Shown piece by piece: positions 32,624 to 43,749 of a stretch of 64,000 bases of DNA (positions are counted from its first letter, which is position 1; each line of letters begins with the position of its first letter). Origin of the DNA: Flammula alnicola (taxonomy: Eukaryota; Basidiomycota; Agaricomycetes; Agaricales; Strophariaceae); assembly GCA_015499995.1 (NCBI GenBank), contig JADNRV010000039.1, positions 248,001-312,000 of the forward strand, in the 5' to 3' direction. Position numbers and translations under genes: made by a program. The notes beneath the pieces are model-generated. The model was not told the origin of the DNA and made no database searches. It saw nothing but the letters and a program-made list of their open reading frames with translations.

Positions 32624-33713
32624 ATGGACTACGAGACCACACCGCAACACGACGAGATTCATTTGGTACGACTTGTACGAAGAATGGAGAAATCCGTCGC
32701 AAATAAAGCCGAATGGACACCGAGTTTAGCTCAACCCACGGAGGAAATCTGGCTGAGGGCGCAGAAGGTGTTGCAGGTGATTCTCATGACAATTATTATA
32801 TGTATGGTTAACTAACCTATGTGATGAGCTCATAGAATATACACGGAAGTTGATGAAGAATGTTGAGGTAGTTGACCTCGACCCGTCACCGTACGCTCCT
32901 AGACCGCTCTGAACATATTCTCGTCTTGACATTTTCTATAGGAAACGAATACACTAGCTGAATGATATAAAAATGAAACTGGATCTCTTTGGCATGTTTC
33001 TCAAAGACGTAGAAGAGGTGCATATCGCTAGCAATTCAAAACATGACACTTGCTGATAATTTCTCAAGTCGTCGAAACCCAAACCTAAAAGACCAGCGCC
33101 AATCCTCCCTACTCTTCCAATACCAGAACCCCCACGGACACAGATCAACGCTTCTTCATCTGGCGAGGTCTTACACCAATCTCGAGACGGAACATCCAGT
33201 CCTCCTCCATATTCAGAGCCCACTTCGAAACCTTCTTCTCCTAAAGTCTCAACTCAGGGCTTATTCATATCACCCCCGGACGCAGACGAGATATCGCCTA
33301 CCCTCCTCACATCTACACTGCCCTCCCTTCTCCCATCAAACCCTGCCGAAACCGCCGCAGCGTCCGCATACTCGCGGTCATTCGGTTCCACACCAACGGC
33401 ACGTAAACTGACCGGAGCCCACACATCCACCGCACTGCAAGAAGAGCTCTCATCCCAGCTAGAGGTCATGGCGCAGCAGCTGAAGCGCACCACGCTGCAT
33501 TTCTCGAATTCGCTGGAGAAAGACGAGGTGGTCGTCGAGGACGCTGGGCTGAAGTTGGAGGGCAATTATGATGTGATGCTGAAGGAACGTTTGCGGCTGA
33601 GAGATCATCGCGGAGTAGGAGCACGACGTGCTTGATCGTGCTTGATTATGGGCATTGTACTGCTGGTAGTGGTGGTGTTTATGCTCATGGTCTCGGTCAT
33701 TAGGTTTTCTTAA
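32624..33713 (+). pseudogene. USE1-like SNARE gene with a stop before the membrane anchor
   Basis: The first exon encodes MDYETTPQHDEIHLVRLVRR, then MEKSVANKAEW. A second exon-like piece near 32838 gives YTRKLMKNVEVVDLDPSP. A last exon from about 33070 encodes SKPKPKRPAPILP, a Ser/Pro-rich linker, and the SNARE motif (LQEELSSQLEVMAQQLKRTT, then FSNSLEKDEVVVEDAGLKLE and NYDVMLKERLRLRDH). This matches Use1, the Golgi-to-ER Q-SNARE. A TGA at 33633 ends the frame, but the same frame continues with a hydrophobic anchor (IMGIVLLVVVVFMLMVSVI) and a natural TAA at 33711. The phase between the first two exons also does not match. As it stands it would encode a SNARE without a transmembrane segment. 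Confidence 0.6.
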
Positions 33714-34539
33714 GTACATTGGCTTTCTTGCTATCATTATCACTCTTTTACACGGATTTTTGTTTACTATTATTGGAGTTTCGCCATATAGCATTCAGCT
33801 CCTCCTCCTCCTCAAATCGTCTCCTGTACTGCCTTTTGGGAGATTTAATTCGTTGGCAATTGCATTTCGAAATGTGTGCAAGTGGAGAGGAGCAGCGGAA
33901 GCGCGGCACCGGAAGGCCCGGCGTCAAGCTGATTAGATAATTCCGGCTCCTGTTCGCAAGTCTCTCCAAACTTAACTCCTGACTGTCATGCAGCTTCAAC
34001 AAAGTTACTGATCTTTTCTCGTTCATTGAAGGTAAGCATGGTTCTTAGAGCATTATATGACGAACTACTACTCAAAGTTTATCCGGAAAAATGCAGAGGT
34101 TCGAACCGTGAAATGGGGGCCTCGCGCAGACGCTCCGGATGGCAAGCTCAGGTCGCATAGATTTCTTTGATATCTATCTTGTAAGTATTGTCTTTATGAG
34201 TTTATATATCAACGCCGTTGGGTACATCTCTCGTAGATAACGACGGTGCAGGTACCTTTAAGATCGGTTAACCATAATACCGAATAAATTTCTGCCTTCA
34301 AATTTAAATGTAACGTTTTTGTAAATGGATCACCTTAGGCTTTCTCCCTCTTCCCAATCGTTCCGTTTCGAGATATTGGTCTTCAAGGTCCGGTGTCGAT
34401 TATACTGATACGCTAGCGTCCTGTGTACACGACAAGGAGCTCGGCAAGATTCGCTATCTGTTTCCGCAGTCTAATTATTAGGAGAAGAGGGGTACGTACC
34501 ATTTCTACCTCTCACCGTCCTCGCCCCTTCTTCAATCGC
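33714..34539. other. Intergenic or remnant sequence
   Basis: A coding-like patch near 34100-34160 (APDGKLRSHRFL) and another near 34340-34480 may be degraded 5' exons of the PC-esterase relic that follows, but they could not be linked by splice phases. Otherwise nothing is recognised. Confidence 0.3.
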
Positions 34540-35289
34540 TATCCTTTCCGAAAGGATTCAACATATCGTCGACCCCACTGGTCACATTCCGGCGCTTCGA
34601 CCTCGTGTTATCGAAAGAAGAGCTGATTGATATCCATCGTTCGATTCAGACCCAAAGCCTCGAAGACAACGAGTTATTCAGCGATGAAGCGGTGTTCTGG
34701 CTGAATACCTGTCCGAGTTCCTAGCCCCTCTGCCCGACGCAAACTACGCCACCATGGTCGTCAGCACCGGCGGTCATTGGACGACCACGCTCTTCTCGAA
34801 AGTCTCTCCACCAGGAATGCAAGGCGTCACGGACGCACTCTCGGAGCACAGCGCGCGTGGAAGGTTCAGGAGGAGCAGGAAACGCGTTGTCGTAAGGGCA
34901 TATCTTGCCGGACACGAGAGCTGCCACGACTTCCGCCAACCATGGATGGAGATCCAGCCTTTCGTCTGGAATTGGTACAACTGGAGCGACATCTGGCAGT
35001 TCAACGCCATCTTCGAGGTCAGTCGCCGTTGAATTTCAGGGCTTGAGTATCCTGACATTGGTTTACAGAAACTGCTGCATAAATAACAAGACATCCATTG
35101 CCTTCCCATCGATCGCCCGGCGCGCTTGCGACCTGATGCAGTACATGATGCTGTCCAGTTCTAGCTGAATAATATTCCTGATTAGCTGTATAGCATACCA
35201 CAGGTGACTGTCTACACATCATGGCAGGAGGCGGTGTTCTCGAGGGCTGGACCCATTATATCTGGCATTTCGTCACCAATCTACTTTAA
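34540..35289 (+). pseudogene. PC-esterase (SGNH acyl-esterase) relic
   Basis: Pieces in several frames belong to one protein: FRRFDLVLSKEELIDIHRSI and DEAVFWLNT; then, after a frame change at about 34703, EYLSEFLAPLPDANYATMVV, STGGHWTTTLFS, VVVRAYLAGHESCHDFRQPW and EIQPFVWNWYNWSDIWQFN; then CLPIDRPARLRPDAV; and finally GDCLHIMAGGGVLEGWTHYI ending at 35289. The STGGHWT and DCLH blocks are typical of the fungal PC-esterase family, related to plant TBL polysaccharide O-acetyltransferases. At least one frameshift (between FWLNT and EYLSEF) and one TAG (near 35163) break the gene. Confidence 0.55.
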
Positions 35290-35621
35290 GCAACATACAA
35301 ATCCTACAAGCCTGCTTGCATATGATATATTCACATGAAAAGTAATATTTGTACAATAACAATGCATATCCAAGAGTAGTTTGAAATACCGAGAGCCCAA
35401 ATGACACGAAATATATGTACTTTACATGATGTGTCTAAGAATATACAGAGAAGGAAGAACCACCAACGACAAAGCAATTGACAAAGAGTATGAAGCCAGA
35501 TAAGATATAACATAGAGAAGAAAAAATATGGTATAAAATATTAATTACTGGTGTTCTAGAAGGGAAGCAATGCACTGAAGAGTCACCTCATCAAGACCAC
35601 CATGCTGCGTCAACGCCGACA
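35290..35621. other. Intergenic, adenylate cyclase 3' region
   Basis: AT-rich sequence between the PC-esterase relic (plus strand) and the 3' end of the adenylate cyclase gene (minus strand), presumably holding both terminators. No gene was recognised. Confidence 0.4.
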
Positions 35622-38600
35622 TTACGTATCCGGGATTGCCTCTAGGCTCTCGGTGAGAGGAGCAGAGGGCATAGGAGGTGCTATACCATAATGTTTGCTG
35701 ATACCACTGACCGCATTTTCAATTCGCAGCGACAGAGAGTCGAGGACGATCATGAGATCCGAGTCGGTCGAGTGGTCATTGATGGGAGGAAGGAGGAGGT
35801 TCGGGTCGCCGTAGAAAATTCGTGACGTGTCCGAATGCTCTTCGAGCTTGTTGTTGGACTGGATGCTGGCTTTGCGTTCAGGAAACTGCTGGAAAATGCG
35901 CCCGCTGGAGAGAGCTTCCATGCGTAGGCACAACATACCGAGTTCACGGATCTGGGGCACGCTGAATTGGACTCTCGAGGCCGATGCGGTAGGGTCCGCT
36001 GGGGCTTCCTTCAGGTCGTGGCGTCCTTCGAGGCCAGAAGGGTAGATAAGGGACAGGATTTCAGGGAGCTCAATCCCCTTGAGCCTGACTTCACCAACGA
36101 GCATGATGACCACACCTAGCTCACGGATGGCATCCACAGCGGCCGGGTTTTGCAATTTCGAATACTCCGTCTCCTCGTCAACCCCCAGGACCTTCGCGTT
36201 GATCTCGTGAATGATATCCATGCTGCACATGATCTGGCCACCAAGCGCACTGCTCTCGATCCGAGCGGAACGATTGACCATGGGCCCAATGTAATCCATG
36301 CGACGAGTGAGCAAGTCAGGCTCGCACAGAGGCGTACCGCTGTGGATACCCATTCGCACAGAGAGTCCGCGAGCGATGAGACGGCCATCAGAATCGTATA
36401 TCGGCATTCCGTCTTCGCATTCGAGGATCTCGAGAGGCCACGACTCGTGGAGAAGTTGGACCTGAGTGGTAAGACACCACCGTACCGCGGCAAGAGTGGT
36501 CGGGAAAGAGCACATGAACGAGTCGCCTTCAGTTTTGACCTCGTAGCCACCACAGAACCGGAGCTGGCGACGAAGGAGGGTGTTGTGCAGGCGCATAGCA
36601 GTTGGCATGCCAGGGTTGGCCTCCCAAAGGTGAGTCGAGTTTCGAATGTCCGTGAAAACGAGCGTAACGTGGCCGGTAGGCGGAGCAATTTCGCGGTCGA
36701 GATATTTAGTATCCTTTTCACGCTCTTCGTCCTTCCTCCTCGGGCGATACTGCTGGGGCTCCACAATCGGATCGAGCGTCGGCTGGCGAGATCGCGAGGG
36801 CGATGTGAAGAGATCCGCAACCCAAATAACCATGATCATCGTGCTGCCGTCTGCTCCATAACTTATGGCGAAGTCACGGAGTTTCTGGGCGGCGAGCATG
36901 GCGTCGGGTCTTTCGGTCCTCTTGAATACGGTGCGGGCAATGTCGACGGCTGTCTGGTAAGAGACGAAATCCCAGAGCCCACGATTGGCGATGATGACAA
37001 ATTCGTCCATGTCCGTCAAGTCGTACACAAATATGTCCGGGCGAGCATTCATGGGCGGGAAGAGGTGGTAGTAACCGAATGCGCGCGAAACCTCGACTTC
37101 GTCGTTGACAAGACCAGGCGGCGAAATTGATCCTTCGGCGGCACGGATGCGAGCGGTCTCAAGACGATCATACGGGTCGTGCTTTCTGGAGATTTCGTGG
37201 CACACGCCCTGCCTCGACACAACGGCCATTGTGTCGCCGACGTTCGCCGCGTATATCGTCTTATCGAAGAAATAGAGTGCCACTCCAGATACGCCCGTAT
37301 GAGAATGCTGCATATCTGAGATGTTTTGCGGGGTCAAACCCGCCATCGAATCCTTCCTGGCCCCTAACAGCAGTGTCTCGCAGAGGTCTTGATTGAGCTT
37401 GAGGAACGTCCAGTGGAGGGCTTTCGGGATCCCTTCTTTCCTCAACTGTTGCGGAATGCCTTCCTTCTCCTGCCTATCTTTGATCACCACGAGCTGCGTG
37501 CTGAAAACGTTGACGAAATTGTCGTGCAGATACTTCGACAGCCGATTTGGGCTCGAGCCTGGCTTGAGACCTCGTGGCGGGTGCGTGCGACCGAACATCG
37601 CAACGATCGCCTCGTTTTTGCGCCCATGGAATTCATGCACGAGGTCGAGCATGTTCAGGTGGTCGTTGTTGCCCAACGAATCCGCGATGCCGTAGCCCAT
37701 ACCGCATACCGTGGACAGAGAGGTCCGTACGCGCCTGTCGGCATTTTCGTCAGGAATATCGACAGTCGTGTCATGCGCCGTCGTCGTTATGGTGACGTCC
37801 ATGAGACCGAGGACCTTGAGCCGCGAGAGACTGGTGAAGCCGGATAGCATAGGTGCATAATGGCTGTGGAAATGTCGGCTCGTCCCAGTGCTCGACGTCG
37901 AGTCTGGCTTGATCTGAAGGCGCTTGTTGCCCGAGAGGTTCAGGTACTCCAAGTTGGTGTTGAAGTTCCTGCAAAGAAGGAACGGACAAAACCGTCAGAT
38001 GGTTACAAAAAGGGATAATGCAAATGAAAACGTACCAATTCCAGTCGAACTCCCAGTTATTGATATTATACTTTAGGTAATTACTGCCCACGTCCAACAC
38101 CTTCAAAGTGGCGACCTTGCCCAACTCCTGCGGAAGCGTCTGGAGCTTGTTACCGTTCAGAAAGAGGATCGATAACCTCGTTAGCCTAGGGAAATCTTCA
38201 ACCGGCATGCTGGTGAGTTTGTTGCCACTGAGGTACAGCTCCTCGAGATGGCTCATGTTTCGGAAAAAGTTGCCCGGCATGTCTTGTATCTCGTTATAAG
38301 ATATGTTGAGGATACGAAGCTCTTTGAACAGCATCAGAGGAAGGATTGCATTGTCTGCCAAGTAGTTCTCCCCAACATAGAGCTTCTCGAGAGAATGTAC
38401 GAGAGGAGGGAGGTTTCGCGCCGAGTTGATCGAGGACATCGACGGTTTTCGGGCTACTGCAACTGGTGCTGCCAGGCTTCCGTCGATAACCACGGGTGTT
38501 TCTTGGACGACGACAGCAGCTGGCGGGCCATGCCAAGCATTCAGGAAGTTAGAGGTAACATTGATCTTCGTTAGGCTCGCGCAATTCCATAGCGTCTGCG

Positions 38601-41489
38601 GCAGCTCATTGAGATTGTTGTTGTGCGCATCCAAGAACTCGAGTTTCTGCAAATTGCCGATGGTCGATGGAAGGGTGTCGAGCTTGTTATCCGTGCACGA
38701 AAAGCTTTCTAGCAATGTAAGGCCACCCAGACTTTCGGGTATCGAACGGATCGAGTTGTGGTCGAGTTTGAGTTTGCGAAGGGAGGAAAGATGACTGAGC
38801 GCGAGGTCGTCGATAGAAGAGAGCTTCGCATAGGAAAGATCAAGTTCAGCCAGGGCATAGGGAGGGTTGCCCATTGGACCCGGCACGAGCGAAAGCTGGG
38901 TGATGTCGTTATGAGATGCGATCAACGTGTGCATGTTAGGGCCAAGCGCTATGTCGAGCGCATATACCGAGTTATGATCTGCGCTCACGGTGTGGATCTG
39001 CGGCAACCTACAAATTAGGGTGAGGTCCGAGATCTGGTTCCTCCTGATATCCAGCATGCGAAGACTAACCAGTTCCGCCGCCTGGTCCGGGAACTTGCTA
39101 ACTTGATTTCCAACAATAATCAGCCTCTCGAGCGACTTCATCTTCCCAATGTCCTCCGGCAACTCCGTGATCATGTTGAACGAAATATCCAAAGCACGAA
39201 GGGTCTCGACCTGGGTGAGGATGATAGGGAACTTGCGGAACTTGTTGTTCGAGATATTGATGGTATGGAGGGAGCGTAGACGGGCGAAATGCCATGGTAG
39301 GTTTTCCAGTCGGTTGTTCTGCGCATGGAGGATGAGAAGATCGTGGATATGGTCGAGGTACGCCTCCTCGAGATCTCTGATAGAGTTGCACGAGATGTCG
39401 AGTCGATGCAGAGTGGCTGAATGCCGCAAGCTTTGCGGGACTTTCTTCATTGACATGTGCGTTAAGCAGAGGTCTTGCAGCGTCGTACAAGACTGGATGA
39501 AGTCGAGGGGGATTTCGATCATAGGGTTCCTTGAAAGTATGAGAGATACAATGTGTTCTGCATTCTGATGCACTATGGGCGGTATCGTGCGTAGACCCTG
39601 GCCAGAGAGGTCGACGTAGTCGTAGTTATCGAAATCTATTTGCTCTTCCTGTGAAAAAAATATTATTATTACAAGATTAAAGACACCAGGTTGCGGCTTA
39701 CCCCAGCGAGTAGTTGACTCTTGAAGACAAACCGAAGCAGAATGCCTAGGCTTTCTGCGCTAAGCAAATGCAGGCTGTCCTCGAGGTCGTAACCAGCCTG
39801 CTCCATCCTTAGCTTGACAATAGCAGCTGGCCGCTCATTCTGACCAAGCATTCGTTCTGTTAAATATATTGTCAACATGACGCATGAAGAGACAGCACGA
39901 ATTTAACATCAAGCATGAAGAGACAGCACGAATTCAAACCCACCTCGGCTTTGTTCCTTCAAGTAGAGGTTATGCTGCAACCGGTCGTCTTCCGGGGTGC
40001 CCTTTTTGTTCAGCTTCGCGATCAGGCTGCCCACCGTCGTGTCCAGCTCGATGGAGATGACGTGATACGAGTGGTTCTGGCGGTAGATCCGCATCTTGTA
40101 CGAGAAGCCAGGAGGCGGTTGGTTCGGCAACCCACGCAACGTCCCTAGCGACCCCCTCGAAGACGATATCGTGGAAGAGAAAGAGGCCGAGGCGGGATTC
40201 TTCAACCGTCTTCCCATTCTGTCTTCAAGCTTCCGCTCAGTGCCGTTGATAGGGTATGGATCATTCAAGATGCTGTCTTCCGAGCCCGAGTCATGGGTCT
40301 CCGACATTTCGGCGATGTTATACGGGTCGTCTGCGCCTTTCTCGACTGCCCAACTCTCCGGGGGCACCCATGTTGCACTTCCAGGACCGCTGGAGGGCCC
40401 TGCGATCCCTCCATCGGCGCGGATGGCACTATTCGGCGGCGGAGGCGGCATCAGGCTCTTGGGCGATACTTTACGGTAGTCTCCGGCCGGGATAATACCT
40501 TTACGCTTGTCCTGCAATGGCATAGTCGAGAACGGATTGCTAAATTCTGAACGCGAGATATAGCATTGGTTATGATGTTGGTACGAGCTGTGGTCCGAGT
40601 AACTCTGGGCAGAGTTGACACCGCTGCTGGGCGAACTGGGATCGCGCATGGTGCTAATCCCAGTGACGGAGGACAAAGATGGCGTAATGCCAGCGGAGGC
40701 GATGCTGAAGTCGACGATGCCGTCCATGTGTTCGAGGTTCAGATCACCCGTATATTCCTGACCCCCGTCGAATTTGGGTGGTGGTGTCGGTGGTACTTTC
40801 TGGCTCGCTTTCTTCTTGCCCTTGTCCCGCTTGCCCTTCCCGATGGCTGAATCAACAGTCGGAGTCGATACATCAGTGACAAGACCAGCAAGCAGGTTGT
40901 TGTACCTGTGCGAGAGAGGCGGCACCGGTGGGCGCAGAGAAGGGTGCTCAGAATCTTTCGACTCCGAACGCAAGTGTGGTTTACTTGAGCAAGGTCTGAG
41001 TTTCGAAATAAGGTTGAAGGAGGATTTTCTTTTGCGTACTTTGCCCGAGTGGGTGGAGGAACTGCTGTAGAAAAGGTCTCTGGACGATTCGCTGTTATCG
41101 GCAGACTGTCGCTTGCTTTCTGGTACGACAAGGGTGCTCGAGCCTGCGCTGCGAAGTAGGCCGCTCGTGCTGTTTTGGCACAAGGATACGAGCGATGCGA
41201 ACTTGTCTTTCGGGGGAAATAAAAAAGAGCGCGAAGATGAAGGCTGTGATGGTCCTCCAAAGCGCGGGGATTTTGGAGGGGGTGTAGGCTGAGAAAACAC
41301 AGTTTAGCATGGTTGGAAACGGAGAGATAAAACCCCTCTCATAACATCAAAGGGCAATATTTTCCAGGATGTATGAACACTCACAGGCATTTCTAGCCAC
41401 CCTGTCCCCCAATCGTCTGTAAATTTGGCCTGGCCATTTTGGTCGATAAGTTCGTCAGGCAGTCTGATTACAGACTCTCTCTGCTCCAT
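35622..41489 (-). CDS. CYR1: Adenylate cyclase (fungal Cyr1/Uac1 type)
   Basis: Five exons (41489-41385, 41288-39944, 39856-39702, 39648-38036, 37968-35622) join in phase and give about 1,854 residues. A Ser/Pro-rich N terminus leads to a Ras-association-like domain (FSYKMRIYRQNHSYHVISIE; residues about 420-530). About twenty leucine-rich repeats follow (e.g. LRALDISFNMITELPEDIGK). Then comes a PP2C-like domain (GVALYFFDKTIYAANVGD) and a class III cyclase domain. The last has the metal-binding Asp (VTLVFTDIRNSTHLWEANPG), substrate-specifying residues (GGYEVKTEGDSFMCSFP) and the catalytic Asn/Arg (YIGPMVNRSARIESS). The protein makes cAMP from ATP for PKA signalling in growth, mating and nutrient sensing. 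No stop or frame break was found. The ATG at 41489 is the best supported start. Confidence 0.93.
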
Positions 41490-42208
41490 CTGTGGCGTCG
41501 CGGACGTTTAGTATTCGCTGAATACTGTGATCGAGGTCTCGGGCTTGTTGTTGGGTATACGTGATACGGGTAGCATACCAAAAGCTCGTTGAGCTGTCCT
41601 GTGTGCTGCCAGATTCCCGGAAGTTTGCCTCCGAATCCTACACGGGTTGTGGACCCTGCATGCATATCAACGCGTCATGGTCTCGTGGTCGCGTGAGTAC
41701 TGCATACAACTTCAAGCCAAGTAACTTTGACGAAATGCGATGGGCACTCCTCCTCTTAGGCAACGCTCATCAGGTGAGTATTTATTTCCCCTCGAGAACG
41801 AAGTGTTCTTGATCTCTGTAAAGAATTGTAGGGCAAAGAACATTCCGAAAGTGGATTTCTACCTGAGCATCACTAAATTTATGGGAAATCCTACAAGGTA
41901 CTATGAGCACGTGAAATCCAGTATGAGGTACTATATGCGGTGTGAGTTTGTTGCCAGCTTATAGCGCAAATCATAAGGTCGTATATAGCCAGTCACTGGG
42001 AGGTCCGATTCATATTTCTTGTGAGATATCACGAGTTATTAGCTGCAAGCTTTGAGCATTCTCACGAGGCGGTGACTGGCTTTCTTTGCATTACCTGGGA
42101 TATGCAAGAATACATCTGAATCATAGGGTATGACCCGCCATTTAGCCAACTGTGGGTTGGATGAATTTCTTGCGATAAATTACAAGACGGCAACCAGCTT
42201 CTACTCAT
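41490..42208. other. Adenylate cyclase upstream region
   Basis: Presumed promoter of the adenylate cyclase gene. A plus-strand frame at 41561-41812 has no recognisable domain and overlaps the promoter, so I did not call it. No other feature was seen. Confidence 0.35.
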
Positions 42209-43690
42209 CTAACCTGAGAGCTCTACAGAAGGCGTAGGATGAAGCTTGAACACCCTGACGGAATGCCCGTTCCGCAAAACAACAGCCACGCTTGTTCCAT
42301 CCTTGGAGAACTGGAGATCGGCAACAGGTTGGCTGCGCGAGGCGCTAAACTCATCAATCTTCGTTGGTGGCGCGCCTTGCATTCCTGAGAATAGAGACGA
42401 GAGGTCGACGACTGTGATGTAGTGCCCATTCTCCGCGATGGACTTCGTATGCGGAGCAACAGTCGTCAGATGCGGGTTCGGGCTGTTAGGAGAGCCCGTG
42501 CCGCTGCTATTAGGACCCCCACGCTGATCCCACCCAGAAACATTCAACGCATTCGAATATCTCCTCTCTCTCAACATCTGCGTGGCATCACCTCCTGCAA
42601 CAAGATTATCCGGCGCGCTCCTCGACAAGAACCTCCCACTTCCTCCCGCTCCTGCGCCCCTACCATCTCCTCTACGCAGGGGTGGGCTCACGAAAGCTCC
42701 GACTCTACCCTCCGGCCCAGATCCCACGCGGCTCTTTGCAGCCTCCAGAGCCATGCCCCCGATGAACTTCATCCCGCTGAACACGCTTTCCCCAACTTTC
42801 AGCGCGGCACGTCCCACGTCGGCCTGAGTCATGTTTGTGATCATCCCTAAACCAACCCCGAGTCCGAACGGCGAGGAGGAGAGACTCGAGGCGGCGTTGG
42901 AAGGTCCAGAAGCTGTCGATGATGACGAGAAGCGACGAGAAGCCTTGCTCGACACGGCGAGCAATGGCGGAGACGGAGAGGTGTACGCCGGCAACCGATG
43001 CGATAGCGCAAAGACCGGGTGAGGCTCCGGCTGCCGCTGCGCTGAAGCTTCAGGGCTTGCGTTCCCCGTACGGCCGGTATTGCTGTTGTTGTTGTTTATA
43101 GATAATCCGGCTAATGATACAGATTTACTTGATAATGTCGATTGTGCTGTCGTTGATATTGCGTTGGTAATAGATATTGCCGAAGATGGAGAAGGTTGAG
43201 ATGCAAGAGGAGACGCAAAAGCCGCAAGAGAAGTCGAACCGATGGTATGAAATGCATGGAAGGATGTCGAAGAAAGTATATGCAAGGTCGGAGGGGTAGT
43301 CGTACTCTGAAGATTCCGAAGTCAGCTGGATGGGAAGAGAAGGCGAACAAATACAGGATACTCGCAATTACAACAAACAGCTCGTTGGGAATAAAGGTCG
43401 AAGCAAGGAAAGCAACTTGACGACTTGATGCTTCCGGAGAGAATATAACACAAATGTAGATGGTGGTTCATGTTCACGTTCGTCTTCATCCGCAGATTCC
43501 ATTCTTTATAACGAAAGTTATCAGAACTTTCAGTCGTAACGCATGGGTAAAATACGCACAAGATACCAAGAAGCGGCCTCATTTCCGCAAATGGATCCTT
43601 ACCGCCCCGTGGGACCGACCAGGAACTTGGAGGAGGCAATACCGCCGCATGAACGACACGAACGCCCTCACTTCCATCTCGTCACCATCA
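42209..43690 (-). pseudogene. BCAS3-like (Atg18-related) WD-repeat protein relic
   Basis: From 43285 to 42209 one frame encodes LHILSSTSFHAFHTIGSTSL, a long Ser-rich insert, ADVGRAALKVGESVFSGMKF, GHYITVVDLSSLF and PVADLQFSKDGTSVAVVLRN with GHSVRVFKLHP, the signature order of fungal BCAS3-domain proteins. Upstream, MRPLLGIL and FVLYSLRKHQVVKLLS are typical of the preceding blades but lie in other frames, with a break near 43400. The protein ends right after FKLHP, whereas BCAS3 homologues continue for several hundred residues including the BCAS3 domain. It is therefore a 5'-damaged and 3'-truncated copy. BCAS3 works with PHAF1 at phagophores; no such function is expected here. Confidence 0.5.
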
Positions 43691-43749
43691 ACGCCCACTC
43701 CGCCGAATCGAAATTGAGGTTAAACACCTCTAAGATCGCGCTCAAATCA

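Noticed and set aside
18502..33713. Alternative nuclear genetic code with TAG/TGA reassigned
   Set aside because: The intact genes use TAG or TGA as normal terminators (for example the methyltransferase ends in TAG and EZH2 in TGA), so the in-frame stops are better explained by mutation or assembly error.
34090..34110. B-box-like ggttcgaacc near 34100
   Set aside because: It is a self-complementary decamer within a possible exon, with no A box or tRNA fold around it.
36150..37130. 326-codon plus-strand open frame
   Set aside because: It is antisense to the adenylate cyclase catalytic and PP2C-like exons and has no protein-like features.
40739..41260. 173-codon minus-strand frame overlapping the adenylate cyclase exon
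   Set aside because: It lies in a different frame from the cyclase exon, and the cyclase frame splices correctly on both sides.
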